This document shows positions 27,201 through 36,798 of a stretch of DNA of 64,000 nucleotides, one piece after another. The stretch covers positions 14,157 through 78,156 of the forward strand of contig HF993083.1 in the NCBI GenBank assembly GCA_000433475.1, written 5' to 3'. This DNA comes from Mycoplasma sp. CAG:956 (GTDB taxonomy: Bacteria > Bacillota_I > Bacilli_A > RF39 > UBA660). A program made the position numbers and the translations under genes. Within the stretch, counting starts at the first letter, position 1. Each line of letters starts with the position of its first letter. The notes under the pieces are model-generated. The model saw only the letters and a program-made list of their open reading frames with translations. It was not told the origin of the DNA and made no database searches.

Positions 27201-28558
27201 TTAATCTACTGATAAAACATAAGGCTTTTCTTTAAGTCCTAATCCAGCTATTAAAGAATCTGCTTTTATATTAATAACTGGTTTTACAGACGCAGAATTA
27301 GAATTAATTCCAAAGTTTGGTGTTGAACCATCCTCACTTATTGATCTATTACCTGTTATTCCTATAGTACAACTTCCTGCGGAAGCAGTCCAATATTTAT
27401 TACCTGTATATAGATAATACCCGTTATTAGCACTATTCCAGCCACCGGCTAAAGTAATATCATCACCAGACAATAGTCCTATTGGATAAGTTAAAGCTCC
27501 ATTACCCTTACTAGTATCACTTACTGTAAAAGCATCATTCTGTTGAGGACAAGTAAAAGATACTGTCATATTACCATAACTACTTCCATCCCAAGGTCCT
27601 CTGGCCAACGATAATAAGTTCCTTTGGTTCCATATCCACTAGTACCATGAGATCCATCTGTATAAGTACTAATCTTACGGTCATTGCAAAAGATATTATC
27701 CGCTAGATAAGTGGAATACTGACTTAAATTAGTTGTATACCAATTATCTACAAACTTCTTAATAGTTGAATCATTGGTATTCGCATGGGTCTCTGCATAA
27801 GTTGATGCACCAGTTTTACCATACATATATCCTACATAAGCATTATCATTCGCATTACTATTGTATTTACTATCCCCAATAATTCTATCACTACTAGCTT
27901 CATTATTATTATGAGCACTAGTACCATCATAGACAAGTCTAATTGTCCCATCCCCATTTATTCTTAAAATACGCCAATAAAATCCTCCAAACTTAACATA
28001 GTTATTGGTAACATTTCCTCTAAAGTAATAACTAGTTCCATAATCATCTGGTGCACTACAAACATACCCATCTGTGGATTCTACTTTTGTTACATTAACA
28101 GTTCCATCACTATTAACACTTGGACACTTTCCTGTCTTATCAACTGATGCTATAATTCTATCAGTAATTTTACTGGTCTTAAAATAAACATTACACTTAG
28201 TTCTTTTCGTTATATGAGAAACATTTAAATCCCAAGTAAGATCATTCCATACTCCTACAGCATTATTATCACAGACTACTTTATCAGCAACATATATAGA
28301 ATTATCTTTAGGAAACTCTCCTACTAATTCATCATCTAAATAAGCCCCAATAATTACATCTCCATGGATAAAACTTCCTACCGTAGTTTTTACTACTTCC
28401 TTTTCTTTAGAGACAAAAAATAAGGAATGAGCAAAATAAATTCCTAGAATACCACTACAAATACAAGATAAGATCATATAGAAGTATTTGGAATAATTTT
28501 GCCAAAATTTTTTGAATTTTATTTTTTTCAAATATCTATTGCTATTAAATTTTTTCAT
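27201..28558 (-). pseudogene. Surface-protein paralogue broken by a frameshift
   Basis: The 5' part (28558 down to about 27595) reads MKKFNSNRYLKKIKFKKF, a membrane helix, then the family landmarks DGYVCSAP, YYFRGNVTNNYVKFGGFYW, DGTSAHNNNE and DNIFCNDRK. It shifts frame at about 27590-27600, just after YYRW. The continuing frame reads ARGPWDGSSYGNMTVSFTCP and runs to a normal family C-terminus (KPVINIKADSL). One gene of about 450 codons is therefore broken by a small deletion. Loss of one copy of a tandem TTGG would explain it (see findings). A truncated secreted protein could still be made. Function unknown. Confidence 0.8.
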
Positions 28559-28698
28559 ATATTACATATCCTCACAAAAATTATTAAGAAGAAGTTATTG
28601 ATCCTAATTAAATTTTTAATGTTATTTGAATTTAAATATTTAAAGAGATAAAGATAAAAGATATAAGGTATTGTAACTTATTCTTAATTTACACTATA

Positions 28699-28727
28699 AC
28701 TATACTATAGAAATTTTTTTAAATCAA
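28699..28727 (-). promoter_or_regulatory. Promoter of the surface-protein gene
   Basis: On the minus strand, TTGATT (28727-28722) and TATAGT (28704-28699) are 17 bases apart. They point toward the gene starting at 28558. Confidence 0.55.
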
Positions 28728-28808
28728 GATTAAAAATAGTTTTATAAAATATGAATGATTAATTAATTTTAATACTAAATAAGGTTTAAGATGCTATTAT
28801 CTTTTTTA

Positions 28809-28837
28809 TTGAAAAAGACTTTTTAGTTTGTTATACT
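28809..28837 (+). promoter_or_regulatory. Promoter of the GH31 gene
   Basis: TTGAAA and TATACT are separated by 17 bases, and the -10 box is preceded by TGT (extended -10). It ends 27 bases before the GH31 start. Confidence 0.7.
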
Positions 28838-28864
28838 TAAAATTAGAAAGAATAGGGATGTCAA

Positions 28865-31408
28865 TTGAGTACTTTAGGAAATCATTTTTTACCAAATATG
28901 AATAATAGGATGACAAATCCTAAGGCTGTATTTAAAGGAAAAAATTATCGTATAAGTATAATTAGTGATATGATAATTCGTCTAGAATATGATGAAGAAG
29001 GAATATTTAATGATTATTTAACTGAGAATGTCTTAAATAGGAATTTTCCATTACCACAGTTAGATGTTCAAGAAGATCATGCTACTTTAATTGTTAATAC
29101 TAAGTATTATCGTTTACAATACTTAAAAGAAAAACCTTTTAAAGGTAGTCTTTTTGCACCTGATTCAACTTTAAGAGTTAATGTTTTGAATTCTCAAGCT
29201 TACTGGTATTATGGCAGTGATGAGATTAAAAATATTTCTTGTTTAAAACCAAATTTAGATTTAAAAAAAGAATTTGTTTTTGCTAGTGAGGTTTTAGATT
29301 CTTACGATAAGAAAGATAGTAAAGCTAAGGAAGATGATAAGACTAAAAAAAAGGAAGAGTTAAAAAAAGAAAAAGAAAGATATCAAAAAGCTAAAAATAA
29401 TATATTTGAAAGACAAAAAAGCTTGTATTCTTTAGAAGGTTTTAGTACTTTAGATGACTCAAATAGTATGATAATTGATGATAAGGGTTATATGGTTCCT
29501 AGAACACATAAATCAATTGATATGTATGTTTTTGTTTATAATAAAGATTTTCGTTTGTTTTTAGGAGAGTATGCTACTTTAGCTGGTAGATGTCCTTTAA
29601 TTCCTAGATATGCTCTTGGTATTTGGTGGTATAAAGATGATGTTTATACTTTTGATAATGTTAGAAAATTAGTTTACGATTTTAATAGTCATCACATTCC
29701 TTTAAATGTTTTAGTGTTGGGAAGTAATTGGCATATTAAAGATCCTAATGATTTAAAAAAATTTAAGAGTGGTTTTACATTTAATAGGGATAAACTTGGT
29801 ACTTTAAGTAACTTTACGACTTTTTTACATGAAAGAGGTATTCGTTTAGGACTTAGTCTAGATCCAACTGAAGGTATTCATCCTCATGAGTTTAAGTATC
29901 GTGATTATGCTAGTGAACTGGGGGTTAATGATAGTCAAGATTTACCTTTTAATGTTTTGGATACTAATGTTATTGCTGCTTATCTAGATAAGCTTATTAT
30001 GCCTTTATATAATGATAACGTTGACTTTTTCTTTTTAGATGTTAGAACTAAAGATAGAAGAGTTATGAATGCTCTTAATTATTATCATTATAATGATTAT
30101 AAGCAGTTTAATAATACAAGAGGGATGATTTTATCAAGACCAGCTTCTTTAGGAGCAATAAGATATCCTGTTCTTTATACAGGAGAAACAGAGGTAAGTT
30201 GGGATACTTTAAGAAAATTACCAGAATTTATTAGTAGTTCTTATAATTCAGGACTTACTTGGTGGAGCAATGATATTGGTGGGTTTAAAGGTGGTATTGA
30301 AGATAGTGAATTGTATTTAAGATATGTAGAATTTGGTACTTTTAGTCCAATATTTAGATTTGCATCATCCTATGGTCATTATTATAAAAGAGAACCATGG
30401 AGGTGGAATAATCAAGTTTTTAGAGTCGTTAAAGATTATTTAAATTTAAGACTTCAGTTATCTAGTTATTTATATGCTGAAGGTTATAAGTATTATAAAT
30501 TAGGAATTCCCATTTTTATGCCTTTATATCATGTTGTACCGGAAATGTTAGATGAACCAGATTATAAAAATGAGTATTTCTTTGGTAGTGAACTATTAGT
30601 ATCTCCAATTACAACAAAAAAAGATATGGCAATGCAACGTAGTGTTGAAAAAATATATTTACCAAATGGTACTTGGTATGATTTTAAAACTGGTAAAAGA
30701 TTTAATGGTAATACTAGGTATGTAATGTTTTTTAATGATGAAGATTATCCAGTATTTGCTAAAAAGGGCTCAATTATTCCAATGTATGTTCCTGATAAAA
30801 ATATTAATAACATTGGTATAGCTAAGAATTTAGAAGTACACATTTTCCCAGGAGAAAGCAATATTTATAATTTATATGAAGATGATGGGGTTAGTTCTTT
30901 ATATGAACAAGGTTATTATATTGTAACTAGATTTGATTACAACTATTTACAAAGTAACTATACTCTAATAATAAGACCATATGAAGGTAAGAGTGGTATT
31001 ATACCCGATACAAGAAACTATAAAATTAGATTTAGAAATACGAGAACTGCCACTGATGTTCGAGTTTTACAAGAAGCTGATAAGAAAGATTTTACGGCTT
31101 ATAGTGAAGATAGTGACTTTGTTATTGAAATTAATGATGTTTCAACTGTTAAACAGTTAACTATTATTTGCCGCGGTAAAAATATTGAAATTGATGCAAC
31201 CAGAATTTTAAATGAAGATATTGATGGTATTATTTCAGATATACCAGTAAAAACGACTTTAAAAAATGAGATTGCTAAGATTATGTTTAGTGAAAAAGAT
31301 TATAGTGATAAACGTATTATGGTTAAAAAATTAAGAACGAAAGGTCTTAGTGATTTGTATATTAGAATGCTTTTAAGATTACTTGAATACACTAGTAATA
31401 AAAAATAG
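28865..31408 (+). CDS. Glycoside hydrolase family 31 protein
   Basis: An 847-residue cytoplasmic GH31 enzyme (alpha-glucosidase or alpha-xylosidase type). The TTG start is preceded by AGGG at a suitable distance; an in-frame ATG lies 33 bases on. The N-terminal galactose-mutarotase-like domain carries a lysine-rich insertion (about 143-175). The barrel shows RYALGIWWYKDD, the nucleophile region DFFFLDVRTKD (about 396), then YPVLYTGETEVSWDTLRKLP and WWSNDIGGF. Most GH31 members have Asp as general acid/base where this one has Glu (TGE), so activity may differ. It has no signal peptide, so the substrate is probably an imported oligosaccharide. Confidence 0.88.
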   Translation: MSTLGNHFLPNMNNRMTNPKAVFKGKNYRISIISDMIIRLEYDEEGIFNDYLTENVLNRNFPLPQLDVQEDHATLIVNTKYYRLQYLKEKPFKGSLFAPDSTLRVNVLNSQAYWYYGSDEIKNISCLKPNLDLKKEFVFASEVLDSYDKKDSKAKEDDKTKKKEELKKEKERYQKAKNNIFERQKSLYSLEGFSTLDDSNSMIIDDKGYMVPRTHKSIDMYVFVYNKDFRLFLGEYATLAGRCPLIPRYALGIWWYKDDVYTFDNVRKLVYDFNSHHIPLNVLVLGSNWHIKDPNDLKKFKSGFTFNRDKLGTLSNFTTFLHERGIRLGLSLDPTEGIHPHEFKYRDYASELGVNDSQDLPFNVLDTNVIAAYLDKLIMPLYNDNVDFFFLDVRTKDRRVMNALNYYHYNDYKQFNNTRGMILSRPASLGAIRYPVLYTGETEVSWDTLRKLPEFISSSYNSGLTWWSNDIGGFKGGIEDSELYLRYVEFGTFSPIFRFASSYGHYYKREPWRWNNQVFRVVKDYLNLRLQLSSYLYAEGYKYYKLGIPIFMPLYHVVPEMLDEPDYKNEYFFGSELLVSPITTKKDMAMQRSVEKIYLPNGTWYDFKTGKRFNGNTRYVMFFNDEDYPVFAKKGSIIPMYVPDKNINNIGIAKNLEVHIFPGESNIYNLYEDDGVSSLYEQGYYIVTRFDYNYLQSNYTLIIRPYEGKSGIIPDTRNYKIRFRNTRTATDVRVLQEADKKDFTAYSEDSDFVIEINDVSTVKQLTIICRGKNIEIDATRILNEDIDGIISDIPVKTTLKNEIAKIMFSEKDYSDKRIMVKKLRTKGLSDLYIRMLLRLLEYTSNKK

Positions 31409-31480
31409 ATGGCATTATGGAAGAAGAAATTGTACTTTAAAAATTAAATGATACAATAATTTTACTTTTATTCATTGGAC

Positions 31481-31508
31481 TTGCAGATATAAATTATTGT
31501 GTTATAAT
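31481..31508 (+). promoter_or_regulatory. Promoter of a small membrane protein gene
   Basis: TTGCAG and a perfect TATAAT are 16 bases apart, 24 bases before the ATG at 31533. Confidence 0.6.
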
Positions 31509-31532
31509 ATGAAAGAAAAAAAGAGGAAAAAT

Positions 31533-31751
31533 ATGAAAATATATCAAATATTATTATTAATAGGGGTAATACTTGCTAGTATTGCAACATCGTTTTATTT
31601 AGTTAAAATGATTAGTTTATTATTAAAAAGTAAGAATAGTAAAAAGATTACAGATAAAGAATTAGATAATGATTTAAAATATATGGTTATATCTATTGTT
31701 TTACTTACTATTTGTTCACTAGTATATTGTATTACCAGTATTATGAGTTAG
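31533..31751 (+). CDS. Small two-helix membrane protein
   Basis: A 72-residue protein with two hydrophobic helices (about 5-27 and 47-70) joined by a short charged loop (SKNSKKITDKELDND). The ATG at 31533 is preferred: GAGG lies six bases upstream and an in-frame codon at 31497 would fall in the promoter -10 box. I do not recognise the family. An HD-domain gene follows after 17 bases. Confidence 0.6.
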   Translation: MKIYQILLLIGVILASIATSFYLVKMISLLLKSKNSKKITDKELDNDLKYMVISIVLLTICSLVYCITSIMS

Positions 31752-31768
31752 TTAGTGAGTAATGATAA

Positions 31769-32275
31769 ATGTCTATTAAAAAAAGATTAGAATATGAAGA
31801 TATTGTTAAAGATATCTTAGATAATGAAGAGTTTAAAAAACTTCATTTAGAGCCGCATCATGGTATAAGTAGGTATGAACATGTTTTAAGAGTATCAAAA
31901 GTTTCATATTTTTTAGCTAAAAATTTAAAATTAGGTCATTTAGAAGAAATTACAAGGGCAGCTTTACTGCATGATTTCTATTTTGATAAGGATTTAGTAG
32001 AGTATGATGCTTATGAAAAATTAAGTATTCATCCTGAGTTGTCTTTAAATATGGCTAGTAATTATTATGATTTAACTGCTTTAGAAAAGGATATTATTGT
32101 TAAACATATGTATCCACATACTAAAGCTAAACCTAAGTATGTTGGTTCTTATTTAGTATCTATTTGTGATAAGTTGGTAGCAACTTATGAAATGGCTAGA
32201 TTTAAAGTATCTTTAAGGTTAGGAATTTATTTAATCTTTATTTATAATGTTGTAAGTATAAGGATGCAACAATAA
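31769..32275 (+). CDS. HD-domain phosphohydrolase
   Basis: A 168-residue HD-superfamily protein. The metal-binding residues are visible as His in SRYEHVLRV (about 34), HD in ALLHDFYF (about 67-68) and Asp in SICDKLVATYE (about 132). Such proteins hydrolyse phosphate esters of nucleotides; the substrate cannot be told. It lacks membrane segments. It may be co-transcribed with the small membrane protein upstream. The tRNA gene starts 14 bases after its stop. Confidence 0.8.
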   Translation: MSIKKRLEYEDIVKDILDNEEFKKLHLEPHHGISRYEHVLRVSKVSYFLAKNLKLGHLEEITRAALLHDFYFDKDLVEYDAYEKLSIHPELSLNMASNYYDLTALEKDIIVKHMYPHTKAKPKYVGSYLVSICDKLVATYEMARFKVSLRLGIYLIFIYNVVSIRMQQ

Positions 32276-32289
32276 AAAAATCCTTTTTT

Positions 32290-32366
32290 GTCCTTGTAGC
32301 TCAGCTGGATAGAGCAATCGCCTCCTAAGCGATAGGTCGTGTGTTCAAATCACATCAGGGACGCCA
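32290..32366 (+). tRNA. tRNA-Arg (anticodon CCT)
   Basis: A complete 77-base cloverleaf: acceptor GTCCTTG with CAGGGAC, D stem GCTC/GAGC, anticodon stem ATCGC/GCGAT around loop CTCCTAA (anticodon CCT, reading AGG), T arm with TTCAAAT, and an encoded GCCA end. Confidence 0.95.
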
Positions 32367-32378
32367 TTTAAGAATATA

Positions 32379-32433
32379 AGAAATTTTACTTTTGTTTTAA
32401 TATTATAAGTAAAGGTAAGATTTCTTTTTTTAT
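32379..32433 (+). terminator. Terminator of the tRNA transcript
   Basis: agaaattttactt pairs imperfectly with the stretch aagtaaaggtaagatttct, followed by tttttt, 13 bases after the tRNA. Confidence 0.55.
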
Positions 32434-32466
32434 GTCTTTAATTAAATTTATTTGGTTGCATTATAA

Positions 32467-32505
32467 ATAGTGTTGGTGAGTAAAATCATCAACACTATTT
32501 GATAA
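32467..32505 (+). other. Intergenic hairpin between tRNA-Arg and the trpS promoter
   Basis: agtgttggtga pairs with tcatcaacact (one G-U pair), with a six-base loop and no strong T run. A smaller cccagaaagtggg hairpin follows. Apart from these I see nothing in 32434-32560. Confidence 0.4.
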
Positions 32506-32560
32506 AGAACCCAGAAAGTGGGATTATTTCCTGCTTTTTTAGTGGAATTTTCTAAAAGTA

Positions 32561-32590
32561 TTGACAAACTAAATAATATTTTACTAAAAT
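32561..32590 (+). promoter_or_regulatory. Promoter of trpS
   Basis: TTGACA and TAAAAT are 18 bases apart; transcription would begin near 32597, at the start of the T-box leader. Confidence 0.7.
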
Positions 32591-32596
32591 AAAAGA

Positions 32597-32822
32597 GAAA
32601 TCGCTGATATAGAAGAGTAGATAAAATGATTATTTATAGAGAGCAGTAGATGGTGGAAGGCTGTAATATAGTTTTATTGAATGGGCTATGGAGAGACTTG
32701 CCGATGTAAGTAGGCTAGTACGGATTACTTAACCGTTAAAATAAGTGTTGTATGTTAGTACAATTTAGTGGCAAGTAAGTATTAAGTCTTATTCTAATTT
32801 GTTAGAGTAAGACTTTTTTATA
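32597..32822 (+). promoter_or_regulatory. T-box riboswitch, tryptophan-specific
   Basis: The leader has the stem I landmarks (AGTAGATGGTGGAAGG, then GAATGGGCTATGGAGAG), and the specifier triplet in the last reads TGG, the Trp codon. The T-box sequence is rather divergent (tttagtggcaag). A terminator stem, aagtcttattcta with its partner tagagtaagactt, then ttttt, ends it 15 bases before trpS. Uncharged tRNA-Trp would stabilise the antiterminator. Confidence 0.85.
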
Positions 32823-32836
32823 GGAGGTAATTATTT

Positions 32837-33883
32837 ATGAAAAAAGTTATATTGACAGGAGAAAGACCAACAGGACCACTTCATATTGGACATTATGTTG
32901 GTTCATTAAAAAATCGAGTTAAAATTCAAAATGAAGGGGATTATGATGAGATGTATTTGTTTGCAGCCGATGCTCAAGCCCTAACAGATAATTTTGATAA
33001 TCCAAAAAAAGTAAGGGATAATGTTTTTGAGGTAGCTTTAGATAATTTAGCTTGTGGTATAGATCCTAATAAGGTATGTTATTTTATTCAATCAGAGGTG
33101 CCAGAACTTACAGAATTAACGTTTTATTATATGAATTTAGTAACGGTATCAAGATTGTATCGTAATCCTACTGTTAAAGAAGAAATTAAATTAAGAGGTT
33201 TTGAGGATAGTATTCCAGCTGGGTTCTTTACTTATCCTGTTAGTCAAACAGCAGATATTACAGCTTTTATGGGAACTTTAATTCCCGTTGGGGAAGATCA
33301 ATTACCAATGATTGAACAAGCAAGAGAAATAGTTCGCAAATTTAATGCAATTTATGGAGAAACTTTAGTAGAACCAGAAGCACTAATTCCAGAAAATGTT
33401 AATGAAAGAAGACTTGTTGGTACTGATGGTAATGCTAAGATGAGTAAGTCAATTGGTAATTGTATTTATCTAAAAGATAGTCCAGAAGAAATTAAGAAAA
33501 AAGTTATGGGAATGTATACAGATCCCAATCATATTAAGATAACTGATCCTGGTAAGGTCGAAGGGAATGTAGTATTTACTTATTTAGATGTATTCTGCAA
33601 GGAAGATTCTTTTCTAAAGTATTTACCAGAATATAAAAATTTAGATGAATTAAAAGAACATTATCGTCGTGGTGGCTTAGGTGATATGAAAATCAAAAAA
33701 TTTTTAAATGATGTTTTACAAGAAGAGTTAAAACCAATTAGAGAAAGACGTGAAAAATTAGCAAACAATCCAGAATATGTATATCAAGTATTAAGGGAAG
33801 GAACAAAAAAGGCAAGAGCTAAAGCTAGAGAAACTTTAAAAAATGTTAAGAAAGCAATGATGCTTGATTACTTTGAAGATTAA
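32837..33883 (+). CDS. trpS: Tryptophanyl-tRNA synthetase
   Basis: A 348-residue class Ic synthetase that charges tRNA-Trp. The HIGH motif is PLHIGHYVGS (about residue 17) and the KMSKS loop is NAKMSKSIGN (about 205), both intact. Length is normal for bacterial TrpRS (about 330-350). The AGGAGG ribosome site is clear. A T-box leader with a TGG specifier controls it, which fits the assignment. Confidence 0.97.
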   Translation: MKKVILTGERPTGPLHIGHYVGSLKNRVKIQNEGDYDEMYLFAADAQALTDNFDNPKKVRDNVFEVALDNLACGIDPNKVCYFIQSEVPELTELTFYYMNLVTVSRLYRNPTVKEEIKLRGFEDSIPAGFFTYPVSQTADITAFMGTLIPVGEDQLPMIEQAREIVRKFNAIYGETLVEPEALIPENVNERRLVGTDGNAKMSKSIGNCIYLKDSPEEIKKKVMGMYTDPNHIKITDPGKVEGNVVFTYLDVFCKEDSFLKYLPEYKNLDELKEHYRRGGLGDMKIKKFLNDVLQEELKPIRERREKLANNPEYVYQVLREGTKKARAKARETLKNVKKAMMLDYFED

Positions 33884-33945
33884 TAAAAATAATTGTTTTT
33901 AGAACATAATAAAGATATAATTATTTTAAGAAAGGTAAAATTAAT

Positions 33946-34203
33946 ATGAGAGATTTAAAAATAAATGGTATTTATCGTCATTTTAAAGGGGATTATTATT
34001 TAGTACTTGGAGTGGCAATTCATAGTGAGACAAAGGAAAAATTAGTCGTTTATCGTGCTTTATATGGTGATAATTTGGTATATGCAAGACCTTATGAAAT
34101 GTTTTTAAGTGAAGTTGATCATGAAAAATATCCAAGTGTTAAACAGAAATATCGTATGGAAGAAGTAAACGTAGAAAGTGTTGCTAAAAATTTTAAAAAA
34201 TAA
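33946..34203 (+). CDS. DUF1653 domain protein
   Basis: An 85-residue protein with the DUF1653 pattern: YRHFKGDYYLVLGVAIHSET at the start, then VVYRALYGDNLVYARPYEMF and a FLSEV motif. The family is small, widespread and uncharacterised. It follows trpS by 62 bases with its own AAGG ribosome site, and converges on the minus-strand gene after it. Confidence 0.85.
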   Translation: MRDLKINGIYRHFKGDYYLVLGVAIHSETKEKLVVYRALYGDNLVYARPYEMFLSEVDHEKYPSVKQKYRMEEVNVESVAKNFKK

Positions 34204-34210
34204 AAAGGAC

Positions 34211-35158
34211 TTATTTAGTCCCGTGAAGAAGAGTTAAGACTCTTCTTTTAAAATTGTAAGTTTTTAAACTTTTAGTAGCATTTTTACTATTAAAATTAAT
34301 AGTTTTACTTAAATTTATGATTTCATCATCAGAATAATTATCAAATATTTGTAAATTAAGACAACCACAATTATTAATAATTTCAGGATAATGTTTATAT
34401 ATAAATAAAGCTCTAGTTATATTAATACCGTTATTTAAGGCTTTAGTAAGAAAATACTCAGGAGATATTTTTATATCTAGTAATTCTTCATCACTAAATA
34501 ATTCAAACATCAGATCATAATTATGATAGAACATGGAAAAATTAGTTTTAGCTATTAAATTATTTAATCTTTTTATAGTATCTTTATTAGGAATGGTCTC
34601 TAAGGGTGCAATAATATTTGTTAACTGATCAAGACTAGCACTAAAATAAGTATTATCATTAAAAGTATCTAGTGATTTCTTAGTAAATAAACTATTAACT
34701 ATTGTTTTAGAGTCTTTTTCAAGTATTTTTAAAGTACAATCTAAAGAAGTAGTTAATTTGATAAATCTTTTAATATAAGTCTCTTTTTCTTTATTATTAA
34801 GATCTTTAATAGATAGAAAAAAACTGTGTAAATAAGGTTTATATCTAGTTATAAAGTCTATATAAGAAATATTAGTAAAATGCTTGGTAAAACTATTATC
34901 TAAGATGTAGATACCTAAATTACTGGGATATATTCCTAAGGAAAAGTTATTTCTATTTAATAGGGTTAATATTTCTAAATTATCAAAATAAAGTGCTGTA
35001 TATATTTTAATATAGTAACACTTTTTTTCATCGGTATTTAAATTATTATCTTTTTTTAAAAGGGGAATAATTTTCATATCAATTAATTTTTCTTTTTGGG
35101 GATCTAATTTAATTTTTCTTTTTATTTCTTGTTTAATATATGTTAAAAATTCTTGCAT
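34211..35158 (-). CDS. Protein of unknown function
   Basis: A 315-residue protein that I do not recognise. The start at 35158 (MQEFLTYIKQEIKRKIK) is chosen because AGAAGG lies six bases upstream; an upstream in-frame ATG would add 18 residues without a ribosome site. It is probably all-helical and soluble, with Lys, Asn and Leu-rich composition and no visible catalytic motif. It shares its upstream region with the divergent sigma-factor genes. Confidence 0.6.
   Translation of the reverse strand: MQEFLTYIKQEIKRKIKLDPQKEKLIDMKIIPLLKKDNNLNTDEKKCYYIKIYTALYFDNLEILTLLNRNNFSLGIYPSNLGIYILDNSFTKHFTNISYIDFITRYKPYLHSFFLSIKDLNNKEKETYIKRFIKLTTSLDCTLKILEKDSKTIVNSLFTKKSLDTFNDNTYFSASLDQLTNIIAPLETIPNKDTIKRLNNLIAKTNFSMFYHNYDLMFELFSDEELLDIKISPEYFLTKALNNGINITRALFIYKHYPEIINNCGCLNLQIFDNYSDDEIINLSKTINFNSKNATKSLKTYNFKRRVLTLLHGTK
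34226..34249 (+). terminator. Terminator at the convergent gene ends
   Basis: gaagagt pairs with actcttc (extended by A-T pairs) and is followed by tttt on the plus strand; the stem overlaps the 3' end of the minus-strand gene. Confidence 0.65.
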
Positions 35159-35358
35159 AAAATTCCTTCTATTATAAATATATTTATCATCTAAAAAAAG
35201 ATGTAAAATCATTGTAAAACTTTATTCTTAAAAAAGAAAGACTAAATTTATAAAGTTATATTATTTTCTTAAAAATACATTTAAATTATTCAGAAAATAT
35301 TAAGTTAAACATATAATTAAGAATTATATAAATTTGCTATTTTCTTTTTTTAAAATTG

Positions 35359-35367
35359 TGATATACT
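35359..35367 (+). promoter_or_regulatory. Extended -10 promoter of the sigma-factor pair
   Basis: TGATATACT lies 30 bases before the first sigma-factor start. No clear -35 box is visible. Confidence 0.5.
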
Positions 35368-35397
35368 ATTTGAGCTTGAAAAAAAAGAGGGATTTGG

Positions 35398-36765
35398 ATG
35401 GAAGAAAGATTAGAAATTGTATTAAATGAAATATTTTTAAAATATGGTTTTTTATTTGATAAGAAAAGTGAATTAGAAGATTTAGTTAGTGATATTACTG
35501 ATAGATATTTAGAATCAGTTAGACTTGATGTTTCTATTTTTAATACTTATTTAATGGAAATAGAAAGTAGAGTTAGAAAATATTTAGCTTTGAAAATAAA
35601 GGAAAATCCTTTTAAGGTTTTAAATAGTTATATAAATAAAAATCTAAGTAATGCTAAAAATAATATAGAAGCTTTAGATAGCATTAGTTATTTGTGTGAT
35701 ATTAGTGGTTATAAAATAAGTAATGTTATGATTAAAGAATTACTTAATAATAATAAAGTTTTAAATAAATTAGTTAGTAGTGCTGTAAAGGATAATATGG
35801 TTTATTTAAAAAATAATAATTTAGGTAAAAAAGTATCTAATGAAGTAGCGAAAGAATTTATTTATACTTATTGTGATTTAGAAAATATTGATGTTAATGA
35901 AATAAATCCAACTAGTAAATATCCTTATTTTGGTTATGATCTTCCACCTTTTAAAACGGTTGAAGAAGAATTAGAAGTTGTAAATATGGCGAAGATGGGC
36001 GATAAGAGTGCTAAAGAAGAGCTTATTTTAAGAAATATTAAACTTATAAATAATGTAGCTATTAAATATCTTAATACAATATTTAATATTGATGATTTAA
36101 CTCAAGAAGGAATAATTGGGCTTTTAACTGCTATTGAAAAATATGATAGTAGTAAGAAAATAAAATTTAGTACTTATGCTAATTATTGGATTAAAGCTAA
36201 TATTTTAGGATATATAAAAACAAAGGGTAATGCTATTAAAATTGGTAGTAGTGATACTACTTTGTATACTAAATATTTAAAGTTTCAAGAAAGTTTTTCA
36301 AATAAATATGGAAGAGTTCCTACTTTAGCTGAAGCTGCTTTAGAATTAGATGTTGGCATAGAACACTTAGAAATGGTTATTAATTCAAGAAAAAATAATC
36401 TTAGTCTAGATGAGTATGTTTATGATGAAGATAAAGAAGCTACTATGGCTGATTTTATACCTGATGAATCAATTGATATTGAGGCAGATGCCGAAGATTT
36501 AGAGTTAAAAGAAAATATAAATACTATTTTAAATAATATTGGTTTAAGTGATAAAGAGAAGATAGTAGTTTATTTACGTTTCGGCTTTGATGGTAGTGGG
36601 ACTATATGTCCAAGACAAAAAATTGCTGATTATTTAGGATTATCACAACAAAGAATTGGACAAATAGAAGAAAGTGCTAAAAAGAGAATAATTAATAGTA
36701 AAATTTTTAAAGATTTAATAGCCGATGATTCATTAACAAGAACGTTAGATGTTTTAAAAAAATAA
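35398..36765 (+). CDS. Sigma-70 family factor with unusual N-terminal domain (first of pair)
   Basis: A 455-residue RNA polymerase sigma factor. Region 2 starts near residue 205 (NIKLINNVAIKYL, DDLTQEGIIGLLTAIEKYD, KFSTYANYWIKANI), region 3 has RVPTLAEAALELDV, and region 4 ends with the helix-turn-helix QKIADYLGLSQQRIGQIEE. The first 190 residues are not a standard sigma region 1: they form a helical domain ending in KYPYFGYDLPPFKTVEEE. The next gene encodes a paralogue with the same N-terminal domain. This is probably an alternative sigma factor; a primary role is less likely because the -10-binding part diverges. Confidence 0.85.
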   Translation: MEERLEIVLNEIFLKYGFLFDKKSELEDLVSDITDRYLESVRLDVSIFNTYLMEIESRVRKYLALKIKENPFKVLNSYINKNLSNAKNNIEALDSISYLCDISGYKISNVMIKELLNNNKVLNKLVSSAVKDNMVYLKNNNLGKKVSNEVAKEFIYTYCDLENIDVNEINPTSKYPYFGYDLPPFKTVEEELEVVNMAKMGDKSAKEELILRNIKLINNVAIKYLNTIFNIDDLTQEGIIGLLTAIEKYDSSKKIKFSTYANYWIKANILGYIKTKGNAIKIGSSDTTLYTKYLKFQESFSNKYGRVPTLAEAALELDVGIEHLEMVINSRKNNLSLDEYVYDEDKEATMADFIPDESIDIEADAEDLELKENINTILNNIGLSDKEKIVVYLRFGFDGSGTICPRQKIADYLGLSQQRIGQIEESAKKRIINSKIFKDLIADDSLTRTLDVLKK

Positions 36766-36798
36766 GTATAAGATTAATCATGATTGGAAGTTGATAAT

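Noticed and set aside
31497..31532. Earlier start for the small membrane protein gene
   Set aside because: It would overlap the TATAAT of the promoter; the ATG at 31533 has a ribosome site.
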